A stretch of 64,000 nucleotides of DNA from positions 1-64,000 of the forward strand of contig CASFCL010000006.1 in the NCBI GenBank assembly GCA_949293255.1, in the 5' to 3' direction. The DNA is from an uncultured bacterium (lineage in GTDB: Bacteria; Bacillota_I; Bacilli_A; RFN20; CAG-826). Each line of letters opens with the position of its first letter. The stretch's first letter is position 1. Below the pieces are notes generated by a model. That model saw only the letters and a program-made list of their open reading frames with translations. It did no database searches and had not been told where the DNA came from. This document shows, piece by piece, positions 53,725 to 63,261 of this stretch. Position numbers and translations under genes: made by a program.

Positions 53725-54925
53725 TATTTTCTATTTCCTTTTTTTCTTCTATAACATTAAATTCATCGATATCTTTAATCACAATTTGGGCTAAAAATTC
53801 TTCTACATTTTGATGTGTATCTTTATTAATAAATGTAAATATAAATGAGAAAACTGCTAAGCAAAAAGAGACTAATCCTAAGATATAAATATTAATAAAT
53901 CCTAATAAATTTACATCAAAAAAATACATTGCTTGACTACCAAATAAGAAGAAAATAACGGGAATTTGCAGGGAAAACGATGAAAATAACTGGATTATTA
54001 GTCTAATTACATCATTTAAAATTGTTGTTTTTGATCCATCAATTTTACATGCTCCTTGCTTAAATAATTTCATTCCTAAAGTCTTTGAATTTTTATAAAT
54101 TAAAGGAAATAAGAAATAAGTAATTATTAAAGAAATTAAAAAACTAATAAGAATAATATTTCCTCGTATATTCAACATTGAGTTAGTGTTTTCACTAAAT
54201 CTAGAATATAAATTTACATAAGGAATATATGTAGAAATTACATCATTAATTCCATTTCTTAATCCTTCATAATAAATAGTATAAATTTCATCATAAATTT
54301 CTACTCGATATGTTTCATTATGAAAATGTTCATCTAAAGCTAAAGCATACTCTAATTTTAAAAGTGGATAATTTAAGTCTTCATTATATTTTCCGACTTC
54401 AAAATATTCATTTTCGTTGATCTTTATAATGTTATTTAGATAATATTCACTTCCATAATTATTTATATCATTAAAATCATCAATGTTATTTGTTTTAAAA
54501 GTAACAAAATAAGTATAAAGTCCATCACCTTCTTTTAAAGAAGTTAGATCCAAACTATTAAATCCATTATAAATAACAGAATTAATTCTTGATGAATATT
54601 CATCTCCATAGGAATTTAAAACATACAAAACATTATTTTTTAATATTCTTTCAATTTGAACTTCTCTATCTATTAATAATCCTGTTGATTTATCAACATA
54701 AGATAAATATGAATCCTCTACTGTTTCATATAAATCTTGTTGAATATTCATACTATCTTCTTGAATCGAAGTTACATAAGGAAAAAATCCATTAACAAAA
54801 TTTATACAAGTATATAAAACAAAAGTTAAAACTAAACATAAGAGATAATCAAATAAATAAACAAGTATCTTCTTTTTAGGAGATACTACTACGTTTTTTG
54901 AATAAATACTTTCTGCCTTTTGCAT
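53690..54925 (-). CDS. RDD-family membrane protein
   Basis: A 411-residue relative of its downstream neighbour. TM helices lie near 20-45, 245-265, 300-330 and 340-365, with a large outside loop (about 45-240). The RDD motif is YKNSKTLGMKLFKQGACKIDG. The acidic C-terminus (EKKEIENNEIKDE) is cytoplasmic. Likely partner of the second RDD protein. Confidence 0.8.
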   Translation of the reverse strand: MQKAESIYSKNVVVSPKKKILVYLFDYLLCLVLTFVLYTCINFVNGFFPYVTSIQEDSMNIQQDLYETVEDSYLSYVDKSTGLLIDREVQIERILKNNVLYVLNSYGDEYSSRINSVIYNGFNSLDLTSLKEGDGLYTYFVTFKTNNIDDFNDINNYGSEYYLNNIIKINENEYFEVGKYNEDLNYPLLKLEYALALDEHFHNETYRVEIYDEIYTIYYEGLRNGINDVISTYIPYVNLYSRFSENTNSMLNIRGNIILISFLISLIITYFLFPLIYKNSKTLGMKLFKQGACKIDGSKTTILNDVIRLIIQLFSSFSLQIPVIFFLFGSQAMYFFDVNLLGFINIYILGLVSFCLAVFSFIFTFINKDTHQNVEEFLAQIVIKDIDEFNVIEEKKEIENNEIKDEIRSSN

Positions 54926-55016
54926 ATCGATAATTATATATATTTAATATGAAAAAGTAATTAAACAAAATGTAAAATACTTAAATTACATCAAAAAAAA
55001 TATATTTTTTTAGAAT

Positions 55017-55530
55017 TTAATTCTCTATAAAATTAGTATAAACCCTGCAAAACTTCACTTTTTTTAAAAATATTAACAAGTATCTTCTTTTATTTAAAAT
55101 ATTTCTTTTAGCAATTACAAACGATGCTGACACGAGGTAAGCAAGCAAAAATAACATTAAAATTCCAAAAGATATTCCGTTTAATATTATTATACTTGTC
55201 GAGGTCGTTAAATTATAAATTAACGCTACAATAGGCAATGCCACTACATTAAATAACACATCAATAATTATCATGCTTAATAATTCAAGAATAGATATCG
55301 ATGCTATTGATAATCTTGAAGCACCAAAAAGCATTAAATTTTTATATGGTGATTTTTTTAAATCAAAGGTAATTTTAAATAATTTAAATGTTAGGATTAA
55401 TGAAATTAATAGTGAAACGCTAAAAGTTAAATAGGCTGAGAAATCATAGTAGAGATGATAATTTTTATGAATTGTTCGATTTAAGTAATTCACATATCTA
55501 AGAAAATAAGGGCCATTATAAAAGGATCTT
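55017..55530 (-). pseudogene. Remnant of an FtsX-like ABC permease
   Basis: The reading frame (158 residues from GTG 55493, open a little further upstream) holds four hydrophobic helices and NLMLFGASRLSIASISILEL, which resembles the FtsX LRxLGASRxxI motif. A full permease would have a large extracellular domain and another TM helix upstream. Only the C-terminal part is left, and it directly follows a decayed ATPase. Confidence 0.6.
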
Positions 55531-56232
55531 AAAAATTATAATCTTTGAGGTAATCCCATTTTATTTCATTTTCTTTATCTTCGGTTTTCTTAACTTTTAA
55601 TACTAAATTGTCGAAATTAATGATTTTTGTAGCTATATCAGCATATTCCGCATCGTTTGTTTTAATAATTAAAATCTTATCTTTAAATAATCTTTTAAAC
55701 TGTCCTTTTATATCTACGTTTAATGAATCTTTTAAACTAGAAAAATCCACAATTAATATAGTTGGATTTTTAATCATAGTTAAAGCTAAAATGACATATA
55801 TCTTTTCTAAATCACTTAATAATGAACATTTATCATTTTTATTATTTCATAATCAAAATTAAAACCTAACTCACGGAAAGCTTCATTTACTTTATCTTCA
55901 TTATAATTAACTTTAATTAGATTAAAACATAGTTTGAAATGTTCTTTTAAAGTTAATTCTTTAATTAAAGAATTTTCAAAATTGATTTTGAAAACATATT
56001 TATTTCTATATTTATCAATATTTTTTCGATTTAATTTTGTATCATTAAAGTAAATTTTACCTTCATAATCATTGTTTATTCCAGATAAAATATCAATAAA
56101 TTTATCAACAAGTAAACTATTATTTCCTTGTATATTATAAATATTATTTTCTATGAATTCATTACAAAAACCCTGCAATACACCATAATTTTTGTTAATA
56201 TCTATTCTTACTTTTTTTAAATCTAGTCGCAT
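55529..56232 (-). pseudogene. Decayed ABC ATPase
   Basis: The first part (56232-55816) has an ATPase-like N-terminus (DIDILSGINNDYEGKIYFND-like pattern, then KYVFKINFENSLIKELTLKE), but the Walker A position reads GNNSLLVDKF and lacks GK(S/T). One base (A) is missing in the AATAATAAAAATG run near 55835-55845. Shifting there gives NDKCSLLSDLEKIYVILALT (signature region) and MIKNPTILIVDFSS (Walker B without its Glu). Hence both a frameshift and loss of catalytic residues. The start follows GAAGGAG and overlaps the region of the upstream pseudogene. Confidence 0.68.
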
Positions 56233-56234
56233 AG

Positions 56235-56732
56235 TTATGCTCCTTCTTCACTCCATTTTACTACTCTATGAAGTACATTGAATGTTTTATTCGTTTCATT
56301 TAAATTAGTTGCAATTGTTATTGTTCTAAAATCCAGATTCTTTATTTCTTACAGCTATACAATTTCCACCATTATCGCTAGCACTTGATGAGCTGCTTTG
56401 TGTTTCAATAATGACTCCCGATTCTTCAAAAGTACTTTCTACAACTGATAAATTATCATTTTCTTCTGCCAATTTTAATGTGTGCTTAAGAATATTCCTA
56501 TCACTGTCTTCTGAATAAATTTCTTCATAAAACTCAGGATATGTTGTAGAAGGATTATTGGTATTACCAATTGCAAGATTATAATAGTTTTTAATAATGT
56601 CTTGGTATGTAACAACTTCATGAGTACGTTTATCTTCTTGATTATTCTTTATAAATGATTCTTTATTATTCGCAAATATCCTAGGGCGATAAAGAATAAT
56701 CCTGTTATTATAAATAAATTATTCTTTTTCAT
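56235..56732 (-). pseudogene. Decayed membrane-anchored extracytoplasmic protein
   Basis: From ATG at 56732 a signal-anchor (MKKNNLFIITGLFFIALGYL) runs into a stop. Two frame changes recover IFANNKESFIKNNQEDKRTH..., then a Ser-rich segment (ETQSSSSSASDNGG), and finally RTITIATNLNETNKTF ending at TAA 56235. The last gene end lies 3 nt before the ATPase pseudogene, so these were one operon. The role was probably an accessory subunit of the transporter; that is inference. Confidence 0.6.
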
Positions 56733-56850
56733 AGGTATACTACTTTAACCTAATCATAACCAATTAAATTGATTAATTAAAGCAAACTATCTAAACATCA
56801 TAGATTTTTATATATAAGTTCATAAATTTTTATATATAAATCTCAAAAAT

Positions 56851-56885
56851 TTTGGATGTAAGCGCTTACTGTAAGCGCTTCCAAA
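56851..56885. promoter_or_regulatory. Tandem cre/LacI-type operators
   Basis: ATGTAAGCGCTTACT (56856-56870) fits the CcpA cre consensus WTGNAANCGNWNNCW fully and contains the 12-bp palindrome GTAAGCGCTTAC. TGTAAGCGCTTCCA (56870-56883) is a second copy, 13 bp further. TTTGGA (56851-56856) and TCCAAA (56880-56885) flank both as inverted repeats. They precede the lipoprotein/GH3 genes and point to sugar-responsive control by CcpA or a local LacI-family repressor. Confidence 0.75.
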
Positions 56886-56983
56886 GTGAGAAAGTACGCC
56901 AAAATTAAGGTATTGTGTGCCAAATTTTTGATATTTAATTCTCTTTTATTTAATTTTAAATCACTTAATAAAGGAGAAAATAT

Positions 56984-58126
56984 ATGTCTAAAAGAAAATT
57001 TTTATTACCTTGCATCTCATTATTAGTTGCAGGAATTATTATGGGTGGAGTTACTAGTTGTGGAGAACCAACCACCGACGACCCAATTCAAAATGGAGAC
57101 GATGATGGCGATAAAGATCAACCAATAGAAGAAACAAAAGTTCCATCATTACTATCTTCATACGTTTTAGGTGAAAGAACTGCAGGATCATATGGTGACA
57201 GTTCATGGAATGCATTAACATATCAAGTTAATCTTTATGAAGATAATGTTTATCAATATATCCAAACCGAACTTAAATATGGTTATAGCATGGTTTTAGG
57301 TACCACTGTCACAGTTAATTATGGTACTTATGTTGCTGGAGCTAGCGAAGATGGTATTACAAAATATACTTTAAATAAAGCAAGTGAAGTTATTTTAGGA
57401 TCATTCTCGTTAGCAGGAGGCTTCTCAATTAGCATCAATACACAAAATCAAACATATCCAGTCGAACTTCCAGCTGTTACTCAAGGTGAAAAGAACATGG
57501 CTGAAGATAAAGATGATGTTATTAATTATGGTGGTTTAGGTGCAGAAATTTATTGTGATGCAACAAATACATTCTCATTTGTTAATCCAAACGATGATTC
57601 AACCGAAGTAAATAAGAGTGTCACTACTGCTAGTGATGATGCTTCAGTCGCAAAATTATTAGTTAAAGAATATGATAAATTTGGAATTCAAAATGAACTT
57701 GTAAGTCCAGGTAGTTATGGAGATAGCTCATGGATTGCAAAAACTCACACCGTTCTTACCTATACAGATGGTTCATATGAATTATATGATTCAGAAGTTA
57801 CTTATGGTTATAGCATGGTTTTAGGTACAACTACAAATCATACAGTTGGTGAATATACCAAAGGAACTGCTGAAGATGGCTATACCAAATATGATTTTAA
57901 AGCTGCAAATGATGTTTTACTTAATTCATATTCAAAAGCAGGTGGATATAACATTAGTATTGATACAAAAACCTGTGAATATCCAGTAGAAATGCCAGCT
58001 AAAGTTCAAGGTGAAAAGAATATGGCTGAAGATAAAGATGATGTTATTGCTCAATATGGCGTAGCAAAATCATACTATATGTCAGATTCATCAGTTAGCT
58101 TTGCTTTAACCGATCCAAACGCTTAA
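56984..58126 (+). CDS. Lipoprotein with duplicated domain, unknown
   Basis: A 380-residue lipoprotein (lipobox VTSC, Cys26). After an Asp-rich linker (GDDDGDKDQP) the protein consists of two copies of a roughly 150-residue domain, about 65-215 and 240-378. Both contain GSYGDSSW, YGYSMVLGTT and QGEKNMAEDKDDVI almost unchanged, so the duplication is recent or strongly conserved. I do not recognise the domain. AAAGGAG precedes the ATG. Adjacent to a membrane-anchored glycosidase and behind a carbon-control operator, it may bind a carbohydrate; that is inference. Confidence 0.82.
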   Translation: MSKRKFLLPCISLLVAGIIMGGVTSCGEPTTDDPIQNGDDDGDKDQPIEETKVPSLLSSYVLGERTAGSYGDSSWNALTYQVNLYEDNVYQYIQTELKYGYSMVLGTTVTVNYGTYVAGASEDGITKYTLNKASEVILGSFSLAGGFSISINTQNQTYPVELPAVTQGEKNMAEDKDDVINYGGLGAEIYCDATNTFSFVNPNDDSTEVNKSVTTASDDASVAKLLVKEYDKFGIQNELVSPGSYGDSSWIAKTHTVLTYTDGSYELYDSEVTYGYSMVLGTTTNHTVGEYTKGTAEDGYTKYDFKAANDVLLNSYSKAGGYNISIDTKTCEYPVEMPAKVQGEKNMAEDKDDVIAQYGVAKSYYMSDSSVSFALTDPNA

Positions 58127-58186
58127 TAATCTTATATATAAAAGATATAAATAATAAAAAAATAATAATTATTTTGGAGGGTTTCT

Positions 58187-61063
58187 ATGAAATTTAAAAA
58201 ATTCTCTTTAAAAACTAAAATTATTGGTACTTCAGTTGGAACAGTTTTATCAATTGGTTTAATTGTTGGATCAGTAATTGCTTATCAATACGAAAGTTTA
58301 CTTGATGTTTTCTTAACATTTGGTGAATATCAAGCAGGTGCAAACTCAGTTAGAACATGTGAACAAGTCGTTGAAGAGGGTTTAGTTCTTCTTAAAAACG
58401 AAGACAACGCTCTTCCACTTTCTTCAAAGGAAACAAAAGTTGCCCTACTTGGTCAAAACTCTGTCGATTTTGTTTATGGCGGAAGCGGATCAGGAAGTGT
58501 TGATGCTTCAACAGCAAATAATTTAAAACAAGCTTTTGAAGCAAGTGGGTTTGAAGTAAATTCAACTTTATGGAATTTTTATACCACTGGAGCAGGAAGT
58601 TCATATAGAAAAGAAATGCCAGATAGTGCTGGTGATGGCGATTTTGCTATTAATGAAGTTCCTCAATCAGTTTATACAAGTGATGTTATCTCTTCTTTAA
58701 GTGGTGATGATATTGCTATAGTTAGTGTTGGAAGAGGGGGCGGAGAAAGTGCTGATATTCCTACTTCACCACTTCCAACAGGTTATACTTATCTTCAACT
58801 TGATAAAGATGAAATGGATTTAATTGACCTTGCTTGTGATAATTTTGAAAAAGTTATCCTGTTAGTTAATGCCAATAACCCTGTAGAACTAGGCTTTTTA
58901 GAAGAAAATGCATATTCTAATGTCAAAGCTGCAATCTGGGTTGGAGGTGTTGGTCAAGAAGGTATCAAGGCAATTCCTAAAGTTATAAAGGGTGATGTTA
59001 ATCCTAGTGGTAGACTTCCAGATACCTATGCTTATGATTCATTAAGTGCACCATCAAGTGCAAACTTAGGAAACTACACTATTTCAAATAGCAGTGTTTC
59101 AAATGGTAATAAATATTTAGTTTATGGTGAAGGTATCTATGTTGGTTATAGATATTATGAAACTAGATATGAAGATATCGTTTTAGGAAATACCACTAAT
59201 TATGATTACTCTTCAGAAGTTCAATACCCATTTGGATATGGACTTTCATATACTGAATTTACTTATAGTGATTTCACAGTCAATGTAAATTCAAGTGATG
59301 ATGAATTATTTGATGTCAGTGTAAAAGTTACTAATGATGGAAGCGTTGCTGGTAAAGAAGTTGTTCAACTTTACGTTCAAAAACCTTATGTTACTAATGG
59401 TCCAGAAGTTGCTAGTATTGAGTTAATTGATTTTGATAAAACTGCATCATTAAGACCAGGAGCAACTGAAACTGTTACTTTCACTGTTTCAAAAGAAGAT
59501 TTAGCTACTTATGATAGCGAAACTAATAAAACTTACATTTTAAATCAAGGTGACTACTACTTTGCAGTTGGTAAATCATCTCATGATGCATTAAATAACA
59601 TTCTTGCTTTAAAAGGTAAAAATACCTCTCATGGAATGGATTATAATGGTGATTCATCTTTAGCAAAAGTTGCCTTTAGACAATCAAGTTTAGATGCATC
59701 AACTTATTCAAAATCAGAAACCGGAGCAACAATTACCAATCAATTTGATGATGTAGATGTCAATTATTATGAAAATTTTGATTATTTAAGTAGATCAGAT
59801 TGGCAAGGAACTTACCCAACAACCTTTAAATCAGGTTCATGGGAGGCATCTTCTAATATGTTAGCTGATTTAGAATTCTATGATATTTCAACAGATACTA
59901 GTGATGATTCAAAAATTAATGCATTTACATTTTCACAAAATAATGAATCTTCAACTTATACTGTTCAAGATTTAATTGGAGTTGATTATGATGATGAAAA
60001 ATGGGATTTAATTGTTTCTCAACTTTCATACACTCAAATGACTAGATTAATCAGAATGGGTGGTTATTCAACTCAACAATTAGATAGAATCAATCTTCCA
60101 CCAACTGTTGATAAAGATGGTCCGTCTGGAATTAGTGGAACTCTTGTTGGAGGTATCTCCACTATGGCTTGGCCAGCAGAAGTTGTTATGGCTGCAACAT
60201 TCAATAAAGATTTAATTAATAGATTAGGTGTTTTATTTGGAGAAGACTCTATTGCAGCTGGCGTTGCTGGAGTTTATGGTCCAGCAGCAAACATCCATCG
60301 TTCACCATATTCAGGTAGAAACTTTGAATATTTCAGTGAAGATCCAATGCTTTCTTACCATATGGCAAAAGTTGAAACCGAAGGATTAAGAAGTAAAGGT
60401 ACTATCACCTATATGAAACACTACTTCTTAAACGATCAAGAAACTAATAGATATGGCGGAGCAATCTTTGCAAACGAACAATCAATTAGAGAAATTTATA
60501 CCAAAGGTTTTAAAGGTGCTGCTGAAGGTGGAACCAATGCCTATATGTGCGCTATGAATAGAATCGGTACAAGATGGATTGGTGCTCATAAAGGTGCAAT
60601 GACTTCACTTTTAAGAGATGAATGGGGCTTTGAAGGTATGGTTATTACCGATCAAGCTAGCGTTCCAGCAATGTTTTATCAAGATATTATCTCTGGTATG
60701 TGGGCAGGAACTGATTTATGGTTAAATACAAATAGTGAATATTGGTCACTTTCTAACTATAAAGATGATAAAAATGTTCAATATTATGTCCATAGAGCTG
60801 CTAAAAACATCATTTATGCAATTACAAATTCATGGGCTGTTGATGAATCATATACTGTTGTAACTGATGAAAATGAAGGCGGAAGTAACGCTAACACTTG
60901 GACACTTGCTTGGAGAGAATTATTAATCACTGCTAATGTCTTAGTAATTGGATTTACTCTTGCTTTTGCAATCTACTCTTGGGTACCATTTGATAAAATC
61001 TTCAAATCAAAAGATGTAGTTACTGAAGTAATTGAAGAAGAAAATTCATCATCAGAAGAATAA
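58187..61063 (+). CDS. Membrane-anchored GH3 beta-glucosidase-like enzyme with swapped domain order
   Basis: A 958-residue glycoside hydrolase family 3 protein. One TM helix near the N-terminus (about 13-35) and one near the C-terminus (about 908-930) would tether it outside. The usual GH3 C-terminal alpha/beta-sandwich (about 50-300, EGLVLLKNEDNALPL, GVGQEGIKAIPKV) and Fn3-like domain (about 365-470) come first. The catalytic barrel comes last (about 600-880), with DKDGPSG, GPAANIHRSPYSGRNFEYFS, TYMKHYFLNDQE and the nucleophile Asp822 in GMVITDQAS. This order is known from Ruminococcus-type enzymes. Acts on beta-glucosides or xylosides at the cell surface. A strong terminator follows. Confidence 0.9.
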   Translation: MKFKKFSLKTKIIGTSVGTVLSIGLIVGSVIAYQYESLLDVFLTFGEYQAGANSVRTCEQVVEEGLVLLKNEDNALPLSSKETKVALLGQNSVDFVYGGSGSGSVDASTANNLKQAFEASGFEVNSTLWNFYTTGAGSSYRKEMPDSAGDGDFAINEVPQSVYTSDVISSLSGDDIAIVSVGRGGGESADIPTSPLPTGYTYLQLDKDEMDLIDLACDNFEKVILLVNANNPVELGFLEENAYSNVKAAIWVGGVGQEGIKAIPKVIKGDVNPSGRLPDTYAYDSLSAPSSANLGNYTISNSSVSNGNKYLVYGEGIYVGYRYYETRYEDIVLGNTTNYDYSSEVQYPFGYGLSYTEFTYSDFTVNVNSSDDELFDVSVKVTNDGSVAGKEVVQLYVQKPYVTNGPEVASIELIDFDKTASLRPGATETVTFTVSKEDLATYDSETNKTYILNQGDYYFAVGKSSHDALNNILALKGKNTSHGMDYNGDSSLAKVAFRQSSLDASTYSKSETGATITNQFDDVDVNYYENFDYLSRSDWQGTYPTTFKSGSWEASSNMLADLEFYDISTDTSDDSKINAFTFSQNNESSTYTVQDLIGVDYDDEKWDLIVSQLSYTQMTRLIRMGGYSTQQLDRINLPPTVDKDGPSGISGTLVGGISTMAWPAEVVMAATFNKDLINRLGVLFGEDSIAAGVAGVYGPAANIHRSPYSGRNFEYFSEDPMLSYHMAKVETEGLRSKGTITYMKHYFLNDQETNRYGGAIFANEQSIREIYTKGFKGAAEGGTNAYMCAMNRIGTRWIGAHKGAMTSLLRDEWGFEGMVITDQASVPAMFYQDIISGMWAGTDLWLNTNSEYWSLSNYKDDKNVQYYVHRAAKNIIYAITNSWAVDESYTVVTDENEGGSNANTWTLAWRELLITANVLVIGFTLAFAIYSWVPFDKIFKSKDVVTEVIEEENSSSEE

Positions 61064-61112
61064 AAAAAAGATAAATTAACGAAATATCTAGTTATAGACT
61101 TATATTTCTTTC

Positions 61113-61152
61113 AAAAAAGAACATGAATTTTTAAAAATTCATGTTCTTTTTT
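61113..61152 (+). terminator. Terminator of the lipoprotein/GH3 operon
   Basis: AAAAAAGAACATGAATTTTT and AAAAATTCATGTTCTTTTTT are complementary around the centre at 61132-61133, with a T run; 49 nt after the GH3 stop. Confidence 0.92.
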
Positions 61153-61179
61153 TACATTAAAAATTGTCTATGATAAAAT
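61151..61179 (+). promoter_or_regulatory. Promoter of the two-component operon
   Basis: TTTACA (61151-61156), 17 nt, TAAAAT (61174-61179) with an extended TGn (61171-61173). The ATG begins 11 nt after the -10 box, so the leader is only a few bases. Confidence 0.65.
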
Positions 61180-61189
61180 TTTAAAAGGT

Positions 61190-61906
61190 ATGGATAAGAT
61201 AAACATTGCCATTCTTGAAGATGATTTAAAAGAATTAGAAATTACCTTTAAGATGCTTAAAGAATTTTTTGATAACGAGAAAATTTCTTGTTACATTACA
61301 ACTTTTTCTGATCCAAATGAATTTTTAAAACTTAATTTTGAGATTTATGATTTAGCACTTTTAGATATTTTACTTAACACTTCAATTAATGGAATGGATG
61401 TAGCAAAAAGAATGCGTGAAAAAAATAAAAATATCGCAATAATGTTTATTACTAAAACTGCTCAATTTGCTTTAGAAGGATATAGTGTTGATGCAGTTGA
61501 TTATGTTTTAAAACCACTTTCATATTATGAATTTTCTTTAAAGCTTAAAAAGGCACTTAACTTTATTAAAAACAATTCTTCAAAAACATTAGCATTTAAA
61601 ACAGTCGATGGAATCGTAAAACTTAATGAAGATGATATTTTATATATCGAAGTTATTAGCCACTATTTATATGTTAATACAGTTGATAATCATTCCTATA
61701 AAGTAAGGGGAACAATGAGTAATATCGTTGATAGTTTATCTTCTAAATTTTCTAGAACTTCCAACTCATTTTTAATAAATCTTAAACATGTTAAAAAGGT
61801 TTCTTCAAAAGAAGTTACCCTATCGAATTCTAAAGTAATTCCTTTAACTTCTTTATATAAAATGAGCTTTTTAGAAAGCTTTATGATGTTTACTTCAAAT
61901 AGTTAA
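61190..61906 (+). CDS. LytTR-family response regulator (AgrA/VirR-like)
   Basis: A 238-residue regulator. The receiver domain (1-125) has acidic EDD (10-12), the phosphoacceptor Asp59 in LALLDILL and Lys near VDYVLKPLSYYE. The LytTR DNA-binding domain (about 140-235) has DILYIEVISHYLYV and FSRTSNSFLINLKHV. It should act with the sensor kinase encoded 14 nt downstream. The promoter nearly touches the ATG; AAAAGG is only 1 nt away. Confidence 0.93.
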   Translation: MDKINIAILEDDLKELEITFKMLKEFFDNEKISCYITTFSDPNEFLKLNFEIYDLALLDILLNTSINGMDVAKRMREKNKNIAIMFITKTAQFALEGYSVDAVDYVLKPLSYYEFSLKLKKALNFIKNNSSKTLAFKTVDGIVKLNEDDILYIEVISHYLYVNTVDNHSYKVRGTMSNIVDSLSSKFSRTSNSFLINLKHVKKVSSKEVTLSNSKVIPLTSLYKMSFLESFMMFTSNS

Positions 61907-61920
61907 TTTTAAAAAAATAT

Positions 61921-63261
61921 ATGGATTTAGTGGCGTTTTTCATATTAAGATGGTCTTTATTACTATTTGAAACAGTCTTTGCTTCGATACCTTTTTTCGT
62001 TCATAAAGAAAAACATAAATACCATTATTTAAGAATAATTGCTTGTATTGCAATCGATATTGGATTAATTGTTGGTCTATCTTATTTCCAATATTTTATA
62101 TTTTCTACATTTGGATTTGATAAGTTATATTACACCTTTTTTGGTTTAGCATATTATTTAATTTTCTTTGGTTTCCATGTTGCTTCAATTCAGTTCATTT
62201 TTAAAGGCAAGCTTTATGATAATTTCTCTTTAATTACTAAAAGTTATGCAATTAGACAACTAGCTTTTGTAATTTATATTTTAATTGTCCACTTAATCAA
62301 TATCGAACTTAATTTCTTAAGTATAAACTATGTCACATGGCAAAATGGTTTGATTTATGCATCTATTTTCATTGTTGTATATTTAGTTTCTTTCTATTTG
62401 ATCTTCAAACTTCAAAAAGAACCAATTAATAACACATTAGAAAAACCTATTTTACTATTTTATGGATTAATTATTTTAATTAATATCGTTATCAATTCAA
62501 TGACAGAAACATACTCTTTAGATAATAAAGATTTATACATTTTACTTATGTTTTCCCAGTTATTTTCACTTATTTTAATCTTAGCAATAGATGAAATTAT
62601 TAGAAGAAATAACAATTTAAAAATTGAAAACTATTTAAATGATCAAATGCTTAGACACCAAGAAATGCAATATAAATATGCTAAAGAAAACGTTGAACAA
62701 CTTCGAATCAAGGCTCACGATTTAAAACATCAAGTTAGAATTTTAAAAGAAGGCGGAGATGAAGCTAAAAAATTAATTTCAGAACTTGAAAATGATATCT
62801 CAAGTTATGACTCAATTTACATCACCGATAACCAAGTTTTAAATTTAATTCTTTCAGAAAAATGGGGCTATTCAAGAAAACACGGAATCACTCTTACTCC
62901 TTCTATTGCTCCTAACGCATTTAAAAATATCGAAACATCCGATTTATATTCTTTAATTGGTAATATTTTAGATAACGCTATTGAAGCTGTTTTAAAGATC
63001 AAAGAAAAAGAAAAAAGAATCATTTCATTAGAAATTAATAATAAGAACTCTTTATCTTATTTAAAATGTGTTAATTACTTTAAAAAAGATGAATTAGATA
63101 CTTCTTCAGCTAATTTAAAAACAACTAAAAAAGATAAAATCAATCATGGCTTTGGTTTAAAAAGTATCGAACACATCACTAAAAAATATAAAGGTCAAAT
63201 GAATATCAATGTTGAAGAAGATCTATTTTCTTTAACAATTATGATTCCTGATTTAGAGTAA
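61921..63261 (+). CDS. GHKL sensor histidine kinase (AgrC-like)
   Basis: A 446-residue kinase. Residues 1-225 contain about six TM helices, the sensing module. The dimerisation segment has the phosphoacceptor His266 in KAHDLKHQVR, and the ATPase domain has the N box NILDNAIEAVL and G box HGFGLKSIEHITKKY. It has no visible Shine-Dalgarno and may be translated by coupling with the regulator gene. Peptide-sensing is typical of this type, but no AgrB/AgrD-like genes are nearby, so the signal is unknown. Confidence 0.92.
   Translation: MDLVAFFILRWSLLLFETVFASIPFFVHKEKHKYHYLRIIACIAIDIGLIVGLSYFQYFIFSTFGFDKLYYTFFGLAYYLIFFGFHVASIQFIFKGKLYDNFSLITKSYAIRQLAFVIYILIVHLINIELNFLSINYVTWQNGLIYASIFIVVYLVSFYLIFKLQKEPINNTLEKPILLFYGLIILINIVINSMTETYSLDNKDLYILLMFSQLFSLILILAIDEIIRRNNNLKIENYLNDQMLRHQEMQYKYAKENVEQLRIKAHDLKHQVRILKEGGDEAKKLISELENDISSYDSIYITDNQVLNLILSEKWGYSRKHGITLTPSIAPNAFKNIETSDLYSLIGNILDNAIEAVLKIKEKEKRIISLEINNKNSLSYLKCVNYFKKDELDTSSANLKTTKKDKINHGFGLKSIEHITKKYKGQMNINVEEDLFSLTIMIPDLE

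Noticed and set aside
54589-54795. Hydrophobic plus-strand reading frame in the RDD gene
   Set aside because: Antisense to a conserved coding gene and without a start signal.
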